Below are positions 1-12,683 of a stretch of DNA of 64,000 nucleotides, piece after piece. The position numbers and the translations under genes are program-made. Position 1 is the stretch's first letter; the number at the start of each line of letters is the position of its first letter. Source of the stretch: Anaeramoeba flamelloides (taxonomy: Eukaryota > Metamonada > Anaeramoebidae). A model generated the notes under the pieces. It worked only from the letters and a program-made list of their open reading frames with translations, did not search any database and was not told where the DNA came from. Location: the NCBI GenBank assembly GCA_027625915.1, contig JANTQA010000032.1:3658001-3722000 (forward strand), given 5' to 3'.

Positions 1-2224
1 CCAAATTCTTTTTGAATCATATTGTGAAAAAATAATATTCATTTTTATAGCCAATTGTAGATCCAAATAAAATTCAAATAGAAATCAAAATGATTTCTCT
101 AAAATCATTTATAGTTTATCAACAGTATTTGAATGACATTTTTTTAAAAAGTGACTATATATCTTGTAATAATAAAAAATTGCAAATGAATTAGGTATCA
201 AAAAAAAAATTGAATAAAAAAAAATTTATAAATGTGAATAAATGATTTAAATTTTGGAATTTCCAAAATTAATTTTTTCTACTTATATCCATTCAAAAAT
301 ATATTTAACTTACTCCATATAATGGGTCCCTTTGACTAATAAATGGTTTATGATTAAATTAATCATCATTATGTTAAAAATAGTCTTGATTTTCAGGAAT
401 ATTTACAAAAGATTTCTTTTCTTTTTTTGCGCAAATGTTTTTGAGTAAAAAAAAAGTATATTTCAGCCTGCTGAAAAAGATTAATTATCATAAGAAGGAT
501 AGTTATAATTATAAAAATTCAAAAGTTATTTAAAAATTTTACAAATTAATTGTTGTTTTTATTATAAGATTGAAATTTAATTTTTCAAAAAAAAATTTTC
601 TTGAAGATATTTGAGAATAAAGTTATTTTATACTCAAAATTCAAAATCTTTTTTTTTTCTGTCAAATATGATTTGGGTTGCTATAAGGATTCTTATTAAC
701 AAGACCAAACAATTTGTTAAAAAAATTTTTTCAAATTGAAATTTTTTTTTCATTTTTAAAAACCAGAAATGACTTTTTTCAAACTTACAAGAATAAAAAA
801 ATTATAAACAATAAATGTGAATTTCATTTATGAATTTTTAGTATCTTTTTATAAAATATCCTTTATTTAGTGGGTATATTTCCAATTAATTTTATTGTCT
901 GAGATTTGAATTGAAATATTATTGATACAAAATACTAACAAAATAATTTTTTTTTTTTTTTTAATAAGGTAATGTTTTCCAAAAGAAAAGATAAAAATAT
1001 ATTTTCAAAATTTTCAAGAAATAACTTGGTTGTTAAAAAAAATAATATGTTACTTTTTTTAGTTTTATCTTGGAAACATGTCAATTTTGTATTTCAAAAA
1101 ATATACTCAAATGCATAAATTATTTAAATGTGGTTAACTCTTCCATCTCATTAGCCAAAATACACATTTCTAAAATAAAATTTTTAAAATATTTTCAAGA
1201 TTTCATATTATTTTGTATTTTATTGTTCCTTCTGATCAAATTACATATTTTTAAATTAATTTTCTTCATTTTGAAGAAATATAAAAAATATTTTTGATTT
1301 AAAAATGAAAAATTGTGTTAAATTGGATGATTTCCGAAATATGCTTTAATATGAAATTTTTTTTTGAAAGATGATTGACAAAATTAAAATATCAAAAGGA
1401 ATACAAATTTATTTCTGTTTTTTTAGATTTAGTTAAAAGTATCAGAAATTGAATAGATATTTTAATTATATTTTTTGATTAAAACTTGAAACTGCAAAAA
1501 AACATTTATTTTTTCGAAATAATTAATCCATTTTTTAAAGTATTAAACCAAGTAATATAAATTACACATAATTCTAATAAAAGTATACTTTTTATTATTC
1601 ATTTGTAGAAATAATTGTAAGATTAATTTGGATTATCAAATATTCAAATAAAAATTATTAAAAAAAAATTTTATAAAAGAAGATTTTCAAAAAGAATAAT
1701 ATCTCATTGGGTGCGTTTCGGGTTTTAATCTCGCTTTCTCATTTTAAATCAGAATATCGGTGTCCATCCTAAATGTTCATCAGTATATTTAAATACCACT
1801 CACCTATTAAATAATTCTCAAATGTACTAAATTTTTTTTTAAAGTATCATCAGTAACTCTAAAGTTGATTTTTTCTCAAAAGGTGAAGAAATTAAATCAA
1901 CCATTAAATATTTATTTTTAAAGAAAAAAGATAAAAAAGAGGATTATTTTGGTCTTGAAGACTTTACAGTCTCATTATTTTTTTTTTTCAATTTAATAAA
2001 CGGTAATGTTTTTACCTTTATTTTTTTTTTTTGATTAGAAAATTTTTTATCGTCATCTTGGCATATTTTTTTAAAAATATTTTAAAAAAATAAATAATTA
2101 ATTATTTATAATTATGAAAAAATAGTTTTTAAAATTGTAAAAAATATTACAGGTTTCGATCCGCTACATCATAAATTTGGTATTATTTTTTTCCTCATAT
2201 CAATGATAGATTTTAAAATTAATA
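1..2224. other. Gene-free AT-rich spacer with old repeats
   Basis: No convincing coding region on either strand. Bases about 480-1220 resemble 32,680-33,400 in the same orientation. At 324-338 lies an inverted-repeat end like that of the element at 6322-7003. The rest is A/T-rich with homopolymer runs. Confidence 0.6.
480..1220 (+). repeat. Diverged dispersed repeat, copy 1 (mate at 32,680-33,400)
   Basis: Many short matching blocks in the same order as 32,680-33,400. They include a block around 690-720 with CTATAAGGAT followed by AAGACCAAAC and one around 1070-1200 with GGTTAACTC-like text. No open frame is shared. It is probably an old non-coding transposon or segmental duplicate; ends are not defined. 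Confidence 0.5.
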
Positions 2225-5041
2225 TTAATTTTCATTTTGTTGATCGATATTATCATTTTGATTTTCATTCAGATTTTTTGTTTCTTTTAATTCTATTTTT
2301 AAAGTTTCGTTGGTAATATTTGAGTCTTCTTCTTTTTCTTCTTCATTTTCATTTTGTTCTTCTTCTTCTTTTTCTTTTTCTTTTTGTTCTTCTTCTTCCT
2401 TTTCATTTGGATTTTCAATATGAATTTTTTGAGTTTCATATCTAACTTCGAATTCTTCTTCCACTTCATTATTTTCATTTTCTTTTTGAACTTCCTTTTC
2501 ATTTTCATTCCCATTTTCGTTTTCATTTTCGTTTTCGTTTTCGTTCTTTTTCTCTTGGCCTTGCTCATTCTCGGTTTGGCTTTGATTTTGGTTTTGGATT
2601 TGGTTTGTGTTTTGATTTTGATTTTGGTTTATGTTTGAATTCTGGGTTCGTTGTAAATTTTGATTATTAAACATATTTGATAGAGAAGAAATACCATTTA
2701 AAATATCTGACGATTGCACATTATTTCCTGAATTTCTCAAATCATAAAAACTTAATTGTGTTTGCCCTATTGCTATACCACGTGGAAATTGTGGTGTTTG
2801 TTGGTTTTGATCTTGATCTTGGTTTTGATCTTGATCCTGATTTTGGTTTTGACTTTGTAGATGTTGTTGGATTTGCTGTTGAATTTGTTGTTGAATTTGT
2901 AATAATGGGTTTTGTTGATCTTGGTTCTGGTTCTGGTTCTGATTTGGATTTGGATTTTGATTTTGATTTTGATTTTGATTTTGATTTTGATTTTGATTTT
3001 GATTTTGATTTTGGTTTTGATTTTGATTGTGGCTTTGATTTATTCTCTGTCCTAATCTTGATGGTTCAATTTTAATTTGATCACCTTCTGTTTTTAATGT
3101 ATTTGTTGTCATAGATAAATGTAATAAACTATATCCATAAATTCTTAAAAGATTACTTATATGCTTGAATTCATTTTGTTTACTTTCGGGATCAATTTTT
3201 TTATTTATTAAATTTGGAAAATCATCAAGGATTGATCCTAAATAACTAATTGAATTTTTCATTCTTTTATATGAATTTGTGAGTCTTAATATTTGTGTTT
3301 GTTCATCATTATCTTTTTTTATTTCATTTTCCTTTTGCTTTTTTTCTTCTTCTTTTTCATTTTCATTTTCCTTTAGAATTTTATTTTCAATTTCATTTTC
3401 GTTTTGGTTTTGTTTTTCTTCTTGATCGTATATTTTTTCGTTTTCTGATTTAATTTCTTTTTCTTTTTCCTTTTCTTTATCTTCTTCTTCTTCATTTTCA
3501 TTTTCATTTTCCTTTAGAATTTTATTTTCAATTTCATTTTCGTTTTGTTTTTGTTTTTCTTCTTGATTGTATATTTTTTCATTTTCTTCTTCTTTTTCGT
3601 TTTTTTTTTCCTTAATATTTTCATCATTATTTGTCATATTTTTTTTAAGGGTTTGTTGTTCAATTGTTGTTAATAATTTTTCAACTCTATCAAGCCCTTT
3701 ATTAATTTCATTTTCTGTAAAATTTCGATTAGTAGAATTGTTATTTGTATTTGAATTGGTATTGTTGTTTGAATTGGGGTTGGTGTTTGGATTTACCATA
3801 TTAAATATATGAGAATTTGGGGATATTTGACCAAAAAATTGTCTTGTGTTATCCTCGTTTGAATTAGAATTTTCTTCATTTTCATTTTCGTTTTCGTTTT
3901 CGTTTTCATTTTGTTGGATAAATCTTGAAAGATTTTGTAACACTCCTCCCATCTCAATTTCTGTTGGTAAAACACCCATAATAAATCCTCTTGGCCTATT
4001 TGAACCAGAGGAACTTAAAAGGTCAGACAAAGAAACTGGTTGATTATTTGAATTTCCAAAGAGATTATTAAAAGAGTGTTGTTGTTGTTGTTGTTGCTGC
4101 TGCTGCTGCTGCTGTGATTGTTGTTGTGTTCTATTGAGTCGTAATTTTGTATTTTCAACTAAATGAACTGCATTCCCATCTTTGATCGCTATTTTTTATG
4201 TAAATTACACAAACCATTAAATAATTTTGATAGGTTGACAAAAAATATGAAAAATTATTTATTTATTTTTTGTGGTCGAGATTGAATTGAAGCCTATTGC
4301 CCTAATATGAAAGCAGTTTTTCAGAAATTTAGTCTTTGGTTTTCACATATATTTAAAATTTATATTAGCTAATTAGAGTAAAGTATTTTTTCTCTTTTAG
4401 TATTTTACTTTTTTTTTCAAGAATTTTCTTTTAAAGTTTTTTATTTTTTTCTTAAAGTTTTCGATATTCAAGTTTGATAAAGTCTGTAAACCACTCTAGT
4501 CCCACTTCGTTATGGGCTGGGTATTCCAATCATATATGGGGTATGTTTTCGATTAATGTATCACAAAATTTGAAAATTTCGAGGGATTAATAAGAGCAAA
4601 CAACAATTTTTCCGTTTAAATTAAAAGACAAAATTGAGTCAAGAAAGGTTAACTTAATGAACTTTTCTTTGAATTTCGATCTCACTTCATTATAAAATAT
4701 TAAAAGGGTACATTCAAAAAATTAAAAAGAAAAAGGAAGGAAGAAATTACAGCAACTCATAAGTGTAGATTCGTCTTTTAAAGCACGTCCTCCAAAAATG
4801 ATCCTCTGAGAGTCAACTTTTATTTTTGTTTTTTCCTCTAAAATGGTTTTTAATTCTCGTATTGTTGCCTTTATCGCTCAAAACAAATTAAAAAAAAAAT
4901 TAAATGAAAACAAAAAGCAAAATGAATATTACCAATGAAGAATAAAAGTGTTATTCAGAAAAAAATTCTTACACTTGGAGATATTTCAATATGGTAATCC
5001 TGTTGGTGAAGGGTTTTTACAAGTATTTTAATTGTACTCAT
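2225..5041 (-). CDS. BAG6/CIP73-like ubiquitin-domain protein
   Basis: Three exons on the minus strand (5041-4975, 4876-4751, 4188-2225) join in frame to 718 residues. The first ~80 residues are a ubiquitin-like fold: they begin MSTIKILVKTLHQQDYHIEI, run through QRIIFGGRALKDESTL and end IKDGNAVHLVEN, the typical last strand. A poly-Gln tract follows, encoded by a CAG/CAA run at 4080-4118. Residues ~360-452 form a helical block ending in YGYSLLHLSM, like the middle domain of BAG6 and plant CIP73. The rest is low complexity: alternating Asn-Glu, Asn-Gln and Lys-Glu. BAG6 proteins hold exposed hydrophobic clients and pass them to Hsp70 or the proteasome; that role here is inferred. No BAG domain is visible. 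Intron 2 is 561 bases. The family call is firm for the UBL and moderate for BAG6. Confidence 0.8.
2941..3060 (-). repeat. Hexanucleotide repeat coding for alternating Asn-Gln
   Basis: About 18 near-perfect copies of a six-base unit (TTTTGA on the plus strand) inside the BAG6-like exon give a long Asn-Gln dipeptide tract. Similar ATTTTC units at about 2490-2545 and 3880-3910 encode Asn-Glu. Such tracts expand by slippage. Confidence 0.85.
4080..4118 (-). repeat. CAG/CAA trinucleotide repeat (poly-Gln)
   Basis: A triplet run reads GTT then GCT on the plus strand and encodes eleven to twelve Gln just after the ubiquitin-like domain of the BAG6-like protein. Confidence 0.85.
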
Positions 5042-6321
5042 TGCAAATTTCGGATATAGATTGGCAATATAAAAATAATAAAAAATGATTTTTTCTCATT
5101 TTCACACAACAAAAATAATAAAAAAAGATTGTGGTAAATTTTTAAACGTGATGACACTTTTGTTTTTTTGGGGTTGTTCGCAAATTTTGAAACAAATTAC
5201 AAGATAAAAAATTCAATAACTTTGAATTTAAAACTTTTTACAATTCTAACTATTGAAAAACATGCAATTTTCACAACTTTTCACTTTTCTATTTTTATAA
5301 AAAGAGTTTTAGATTTTGGAAAACAATCAATATTTTTCTTTGAGATATCACTTTCAAAAATAATGATTAAATTTCAAATTTGAATATCCTTTTGTTAATT
5401 ATTATTTTTTACCCTTTTTTTTGGGCTTTGAAAAGTTTGTATCAAGTTTTTGAAATTTAAAAAAAATAAAAGAATATTATAAAGTCAAATTATAAAGACT
5501 ACACAACACTACACTACATAGAAAATTTTTTCAAAAAAAAATCTCTAAATTTTGTATTTTTCAAATACACTCATATAATAAACATTATTATACATAACAA
5601 TTTTCAATGAGGTTTACAACTTTAATAGATATTAATAGGAATTGAAAAAAAAAATGAAATTTTTCAGTAATATTTTTTTCATTTTTAATTGTAAAATTTT
5701 TGAATTTTTTAATTGACTTACTGGAGAGATAATTTTCAAGTATTTTTTTAATGGTCTAAAAGGAAACATATTTTTGAATTTTAAAATAGCACAAAATATT
5801 TCAATCAAAAGATATCGCTAAATTAAATTGAAAAACTGATTTTTTATCTGTTTTTGGAATATTTTTTATCATTTTATTTTTTTCCATGTTTGGGTTTTTA
5901 TATACATTCCCTATTGTTTTCTGCAAATTGCTTTAACATTTATTCGTTTTTCAATATTAATGTTTAATCAAAAATTATTTCATTTCAACTTTTTCCAATA
6001 AAAAAAGATCCCAAAAATAGGTGTTTTTTTCAAAAGTCGGTATTTTTGAAAAGGGGGGTATTCAGATTTTAATGAGTTTAATAGCTATCCTTTTTTTATT
6101 ACATAAAATTATGATAACTTTGAAAAAATAATATATAAAAGAAGTATAACTGAAATCCAATCTATAGTTTAGGCTAACTTTAATTTTCGGTATTTAAATT
6201 TTCCTTGTAGTGAAGTGGAAACAAAAAATTTCAAAACATTTTTTTGTTTAAGTCTATGAAAAATTATATATACAAATGACCAATTAAAGGTATTTAAACA
6301 CATTTTTAATAAACTATTTTT

Positions 6322-7003
6322 CAGTCAAAGGGGCCCAGTTGCAATGGTATAATACATGTGTTCAAAGGGTTTGCATAGATATTAGAAGAAAAATTTTATT
6401 TTGCAAATTTTCAAAATTGAAATCATTATTTCACATTTCCACACACTTTTGTTTTTTTTTTTCAATTTTTTTTTTAAAAATGTCATTCATTTGCAAAAAA
6501 TTTTTTATTGCAAGATCAATAGTCACTTGATAAAAATGTGTTATTCTAAGGTCATTGAAACCATGTAAAGATTGTTGAGAAATCATATTGATTTCTATTG
6601 GAATTCTAGTCAATCTTTGATCTTGATATTTGTTTAATAAATGTGAAAAATTTTCACTGAATTTTCATTTCCTTTTTCAAATAGAGACCACAAATCCCAA
6701 CACACTTCGTTTGAGGACTTGATTTCTAAAAGAAAAGTATGGAAAATGAAGTGAAAATTGTTTCCTATTTATTAGACAAATACTAATAGGAGATCAAAAT
6801 GAACATCCTTGTTTTTCTCAATGGGGCACTAAGAATTTGAGTTTTTCAATTTTTAAGAAAAGCTATTGATTAATTAGTTTTCTTTAAGACATGTATCAAC
6901 ATTTCTTTGAGGTGTATTATTCTCTTTATTTCTTATTTGTTCTTCAAAGGTCAATTATATAAAATAATTGATATTTGAAAAATGCGTTGGGCGCCTTTGA
7001 CTG
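6322..7003. mobile_element. MITE-like element with CAGTCAAAGG inverted ends
   Basis: The left end CAGTCAAAGGGGCCCA and the inverse of the right end, CAGTCAAAGGCGCCCA, form imperfect terminal inverted repeats about 680 bases apart. The inside shows no transposase. The CAGT start is common in Tc1/mariner-type elements, but no TA or other target duplication is clear at these ends. Confidence 0.6.
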
Positions 7004-10000
7004 AAACAGAGTTTAGTTTAGAATGCTCTATCTAATCTATTTACTGAATAATAGTAACATTTTGATAAAAAAAAAAATAATAACTTTTTTCATTTTTTTT
7101 TTTTTTTTTTTTCAAATTCAAATTTTTCAGAAAAAAATACAATATTTTTGGGAAAAAGAAGTTACTCTTAGAAAGATACTTTAATGCTAAGAAAAAAATT
7201 TTAGTAAAATTTTTTGAAATAAATCAGTTTTAATAATTTTGAAAATTTTTGAGATTTTTTTACTAAGGCTAGAAAATTGAAAAATTCAAATTTGATCAAA
7301 ATTTTAAACATTTTTTTTTTTTTCTAATTAAAATCATGTTTAAATAAGTTTCAAACATACTGTTAATAAAAATAGAGATATTATTTTATTATTTAAAATT
7401 TTAATATTCAAACTTTATTTTGATTTGAATAGATTTATAATAAATAGAATAAAACCTACAAAAATACCAAAAAATATTTTTTTATTCTTTACTTTTTTAT
7501 AATAAAAAAAAATAAATACAATAATATTAAAAGGTTTGATAATTGAAAAAAAAATTGAGTGATTTTTTTTTTTCTATTTTGTAATTCCAAAAATAGAATT
7601 TTTGAAAAAAAATTGCAAAAAATTGGAAAAAAATTTTTTTTTTTTTTACTACTTTTTTTTTCCCAATTTTCTTAAAAAATTAAATATAAAAAAAGTAATT
7701 AAAGTAATAAACCATCTGGATACGGGGCAAATAATGTTTTTATTTGTTAAAATTAAGATATGATTCAAAAAAAAAATCTTTTCAAAAATCGAAATAATAT
7801 TCAAAGTCAAAACTAAAATCATTTTTTTTTCTCATAATTCGAACTTGTTATTTGTATTTAAAATCCTTACATACTGACAAAATAGTAAACTCTCAACTTT
7901 ATTTCATTTTAAATTTTCAAGAAAATCTTCTCATTTTTTCCTATCCATAATAATTATTTTTCTTTTTTACAAAGTAAAATTTAACAAACAAACAAAAACA
8001 AATAATAATAAAAATAAACAATAAGAATAAAAGTTTAGTTGTGGTTGCGAATTTTGTATGGTGGGGGCGGTGTGTATAATTCACAAAGTGAACTGTGTTG
8101 TATTATTATTATTTTTATTTTATTTTACTTCCTTTCGCAAAGTTGTGTTGGGTTTCGAATTGTTTATTATTATTATTATTTTTTTGAGATTTGTTTGTTT
8201 CTTTTTTTTAACTCTTCTTTTATTTATTTCTTTAAAAAACTTAACAGCTTTAAACAACCAAGTGATAGGCTAACATTTCGTCTCGTTCTGATTACCTTTT
8301 GTAAATATTTTTTTTTCTCCTTTTCTTCTCTAAACATATTTTACTCATCCCTCAAAAAAAAAATAAACAAAAAAAAATCTAAAAAAAAAAAAAAAAAAAT
8401 AAAAGATCCACAAGCTAGATCATGAAAATTTTATTTTCAAGAATATGAGTGGTTCGAATGTTGTCTTTGAAAAAATGGTTTTGTATTGGGATATTTTGGA
8501 TGCTTAATTTTTCAAAAAAAAAAAGAATATTTCAAAAACAACAAATACCAATCTTGCCCATTTCCAGAGCGAATATAAAGTAACTATTTAACCCCACATA
8601 ACAAAACTTTTATCTTTATACCTAATCAAATTTGACCAACTTTCTCTTATTTAACTTTACAGTTCTGTTATTTTTTATACCAATTTTTTTTTTTTTTTTG
8701 GTTTTATGATTTTCTTTAATTATTTTGACTATGAATACTTTAACTAATAGGAATAAAAAGATTTTCAAAGACGATTTACAAGATTCCAAATTGAAGTTGA
8801 TGAGATTTGTGAGAATCTGGGTTGGAAGAATTTTGAATTTTATCCGAATTAATTTTAAATATTTTCACTCTTATTTTTTTACTTTTTATAAAAACTGTTT
8901 TTTTTTTTGCAATAAAAGAATGAATATTATGAAAACTTTTAATAACGAGTTTATTTTGTTTTTTAAGTTTGTTGGAATTTTTTAATTGAGAAAAAAAAGT
9001 GAAAAATTGAGAAAAATTGAATAAAAATAGAATGAACGGTTGCCCAAAAAAAGTAGATTTTTTTGGAGATGGTGTTTTTCGAGCGATTAAGGGCATGATA
9101 AAAAAATGTTTTTTGAATTTTTAACCTACAAAAAAAAACCTTTATTATGCGTGAGTATTGTTGGCGCGCCTCGCACCATAGTAAATATCCAAAATAAAAA
9201 ATAATAATATGGATAAAATTTTCGAAATTGTTTAAAAAAATGAATTTTAATTGGAAAAAGAAAATTTCAAAAAAATGAAAAATTGGATTTTTTGGATCAA
9301 AAATATAAATTTTTATAACTTACTTAAAATAACCATCAAAATAATTTTTAATTTACATTTTAAAGAATTTGGAGTTGTAGAATTTGAACTCAAAAAAATA
9401 TTTTTTTTTCAAAATCACAGAATTTGATAAAAACATCAAAAAAAAAATTTTTTTTTTCCGTTATTTATTATTGGCTAATTAGTAAATTGGAGTTGAAAAA
9501 TAACTCAAAAAAATAGAATTAGTTTAGTAAAAAAAGATTACGAAAGTATTAATTTATTTTTTTTAAAAAAATCCAAAAGACTCTAAAAAAAATTTTTTTT
9601 TTTCATTTTAAAAACCCAATGAAAAAAATACCTAAAATTCAACTTTTTTTTGATTTTGGGAAATATTTCAAAAAGTACTTCACTGTTTGAACCCGGAAAA
9701 ATATGAAAAAATTCTACAAAAAAAATAAATAGTATCCGGATATAAACCATTTTTGAAAATTTTTAAAAATGTTTCCACTTGTGTACCAGACTATAACTTG
9801 AAAAAAATTTTAAAAAATTCATATTTTTTCTTTATTCTTGTTATGTAAAATATTGAATTAATTTTTTAATTGATGAAATAAAATGATAAAAATCTAAGTA
9901 ATATTTTTTATGTGCTTAAAAAGTAAAAAAGCTCATAAGCAATTGAAAAAAATAAAGTCATTTTATTTGACTTATAAAGGGTTTAAAATTAGTTTTTCAA

Positions 10001-10255
10001 AATTGAATTATATTGAAATTGGAACTAAATCGAATAATAGACCCTCTTTATTCAATTGTCATTAAGGGTTGATGAATAAAATAGTACATAAAGCTTAATC
10101 TCATCAATTAAAAATTGTCCTTTTCAGAGTCAAAAACCCCTAAAATTATCAAAATAAATAATAAGTTTATAATAAATTTAAAGGTTGTGTTATCAATATA
10201 CAGACTTCAAAATTCGAAAATATCAATCAAAATTTGTACCAAAATATATATAAAC

Positions 10256-11397
10256 ATATGTCTTTCACTACAATTTCGGTATTTTTTATTTTTTCTAATT
10301 TCCTGTAATTGATACCAAAAATAATATTGACTCTTATGTTATTATTAAAAATTGAATCAGAATTGTTGATCAATAAACTAAAAAAGAAAAAAATTCAAAG
10401 AGAAAAAAAATGAAACATTTTTTGCTTATTGGGAAAATATTATTAAAAATCTATTAATTTGGAATTGAATGAAGAGTTATTTATTGAAATTTGAATTTAA
10501 CAAGGTTAAAAGGTTTAGATGCTCGGTTTTTTTGATCATAAGAGATAGATACAAAATATATTTGTAATAAAAAACTAAATATATTGAAATACGACAATTT
10601 TTTGAAAAATAAGAAGGTATTTTATTTTTTTGGAATAATTTTTTTGGAAAGCAACCGTTTCAATTTCGAATTCTAAAGGACAAAACATTATTTAGTTGAG
10701 ACTAAGATTAAAAAATCGTATTTAATTGATTTTTTGGAGTGAATTTTTTCATTCTAAAATTAAATCCATCATAGGCATCGGGGATTTGGTACTCATTTTC
10801 ATTCGTGAGATTTAGTTTTTGTCATTATTTATTACAAAATGGATTTCAAAAATTACAAATACACATCAGGAATAAAACTGTTTGTAGCTTGAATGTTTGT
10901 TAGTAATTCTATTTTATCTTTTTTTGGTTGAAGAAAAGAACAAAAAAAGAGCAATTTATTTTCTCAACTCATAGAAAGAATAGTTTAATTTCAATTTTGG
11001 TTTTAAAAATTTTTTTTTTTTTTCATAATGTGTGTTCCACTCAGTCCGTTCAAAAAAACAGGAGTTATATTTTTTCAAGAAAAAAATTTTAAAGAAATTT
11101 CTTTTTTGTATCAAGAAATAAAATTTTTTTCGTTATTTATTCAAATTTTGGGAGAAAAACCATCAAAATCAAACACTTGTTGACTGATCTTGAAATGATT
11201 TTGTTTTTAGGAACTACAAAATAATAAAAAGTTGAAAATATTTGTTTTCGATTTTAAGAAAAAGATTCTGGGAATTTGTCGAACTCAAATAGTGAATTTG
11301 GGATTGGTTTTAACAATATTCTAATCAAATTTCGCTGTATATATTCTTTAAAACAAATTCTTGAAAAAAAACATTGTACCCAAATATTAAGACATAT
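10256..11397 (+). mobile_element. 1.14 kb non-autonomous DNA element, copy 1
   Basis: Nearly collinear with 22,260-23,394 over its whole length. Both copies start ATATGTCTT and end with its inverse AAGACATAT, so the element has 9-bp terminal inverted repeats. Similarity stops at these ends on both sides. There is no coding frame shared by the two copies. The target duplication is unclear. The family is unknown. Confidence 0.75.
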
Positions 11398-12683
11398 CAA
11401 AAATTCAATTTTTTTAAAAAAATCAATAATTAATAAATATCATATTTTTACAAATTATTTTTATTTATGAAAAATAAATTCTAAATACAAATATTTCCTG
11501 AGAAAATAGACAAAAATAATGAATCTTTGGTATTTGATTTTACTAATTATTAAATACCTCAACAATTATTATAAAAAAAAATAAAATATACTATTGTTAA
11601 AGTAATCCATTCCAACTTGTAAAAGCCTTATTACAAAATAACATCTATATTTTCTTTTTTTTTTTTTTTTTTTTGGAATGCTTACAATTTCAAAGATCAA
11701 GGTAACCAACAATAAACATTTTGTAAAATCATATTAAGAACTTAAATTTCTACTGTTATCAAAATAAGTAAAGTAGAAAAGTTTAATTTGTGTTTCTTTT
11801 CTATAGAAGGCATAGAAGTTAGCCGATCAAAGAAACTCAATGTTAAACCTTAAGTCAATTATGGTATTAGTTTCATAAAGTTTTATTATTCAGAAATAAA
11901 TTCTTAAAATTCAAGATCAAATTAGAAAAGTAATCTCAATTAAAAGTTAATTTTTTAAAAATTTATGGAAAAAAACATTATTTCAAAACTTCTCGAAAAT
12001 AAGAAAAACTTTGAACAAATTCAATTCTGAATTATTTATTTACTTATAATATAAAGTGGTTTACTTTCGAAATTGAATTAAACTTAGATCTTCTATTACA
12101 CTTCTGGGTGGTGAATTAGAAATGGTATTAGAACAAGAAGTATAAAATGTACAGGTTTTATGTTTTAGGAATGGGGTATTTTGACCACTGTAGCATCTTT
12201 TGAAGATTATTTTTAATTGATTTTGAAAAATTTAACATTTATTATTTTTTTCGATTTTTAATTTGGAAAAGGAATTAAAAAAAAAAAATTAAACAAAGAT
12301 TATTTTTCATTATGATCAAGAGTAAAAAATGTAATAATTTATTGTTCAATAAGATTTATAATCGATTTTTTTGAGTCACTTGAACACTATTTTATGAATA
12401 GGATTTGCTTTTGATTAAACTCCTTTAATTAGAGATGATTCAAGAATGGATCTAATCTTTTACAAGAACTTAAATTCTAAATAGGAACTGTTTTTTAGAG
12501 AATTTTGAAAAAGATTAAATGAATCGAAAAAAATGAAAACAACTAATTGTCAGATACACATTTTGCAACCGAGTTTCAATTTCCAATCATTCTTTAGAAC
12601 AAATATCATTTTTCATAAATAACTCTTTTTTCTGTGTAACTTTAGAAATTTTTTAATCCAAATTTAAAAGTTGTGCCTGATCG

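Larger units (their letters stand above)
5042..12683. other. 7.6 kb gene-free spacer
   Basis: No gene is supported. It holds the inverted-repeat element at 6322-7003 and the 1.14 kb element at 10,256-11,397. A short stretch at 12,150-12,440 resembles 34,150-34,350. A small GC-rich patch lies at 9150-9175. Open frames here are A/T-rich chance frames without family features. Confidence 0.6.

Noticed and set aside
2145-2180. GGTTTCGATCCGCTAC as a tRNA T-arm
   Set aside because: No acceptor, D-arm or anticodon stem can be formed from the preceding bases.
8039-9096. Several open frames of 70-130 residues on both strands
   Set aside because: They are runs of Phe, Leu, Ile, Lys and Tyr from A/T-rich DNA, overlap each other on opposite strands and show no motif or splice support.
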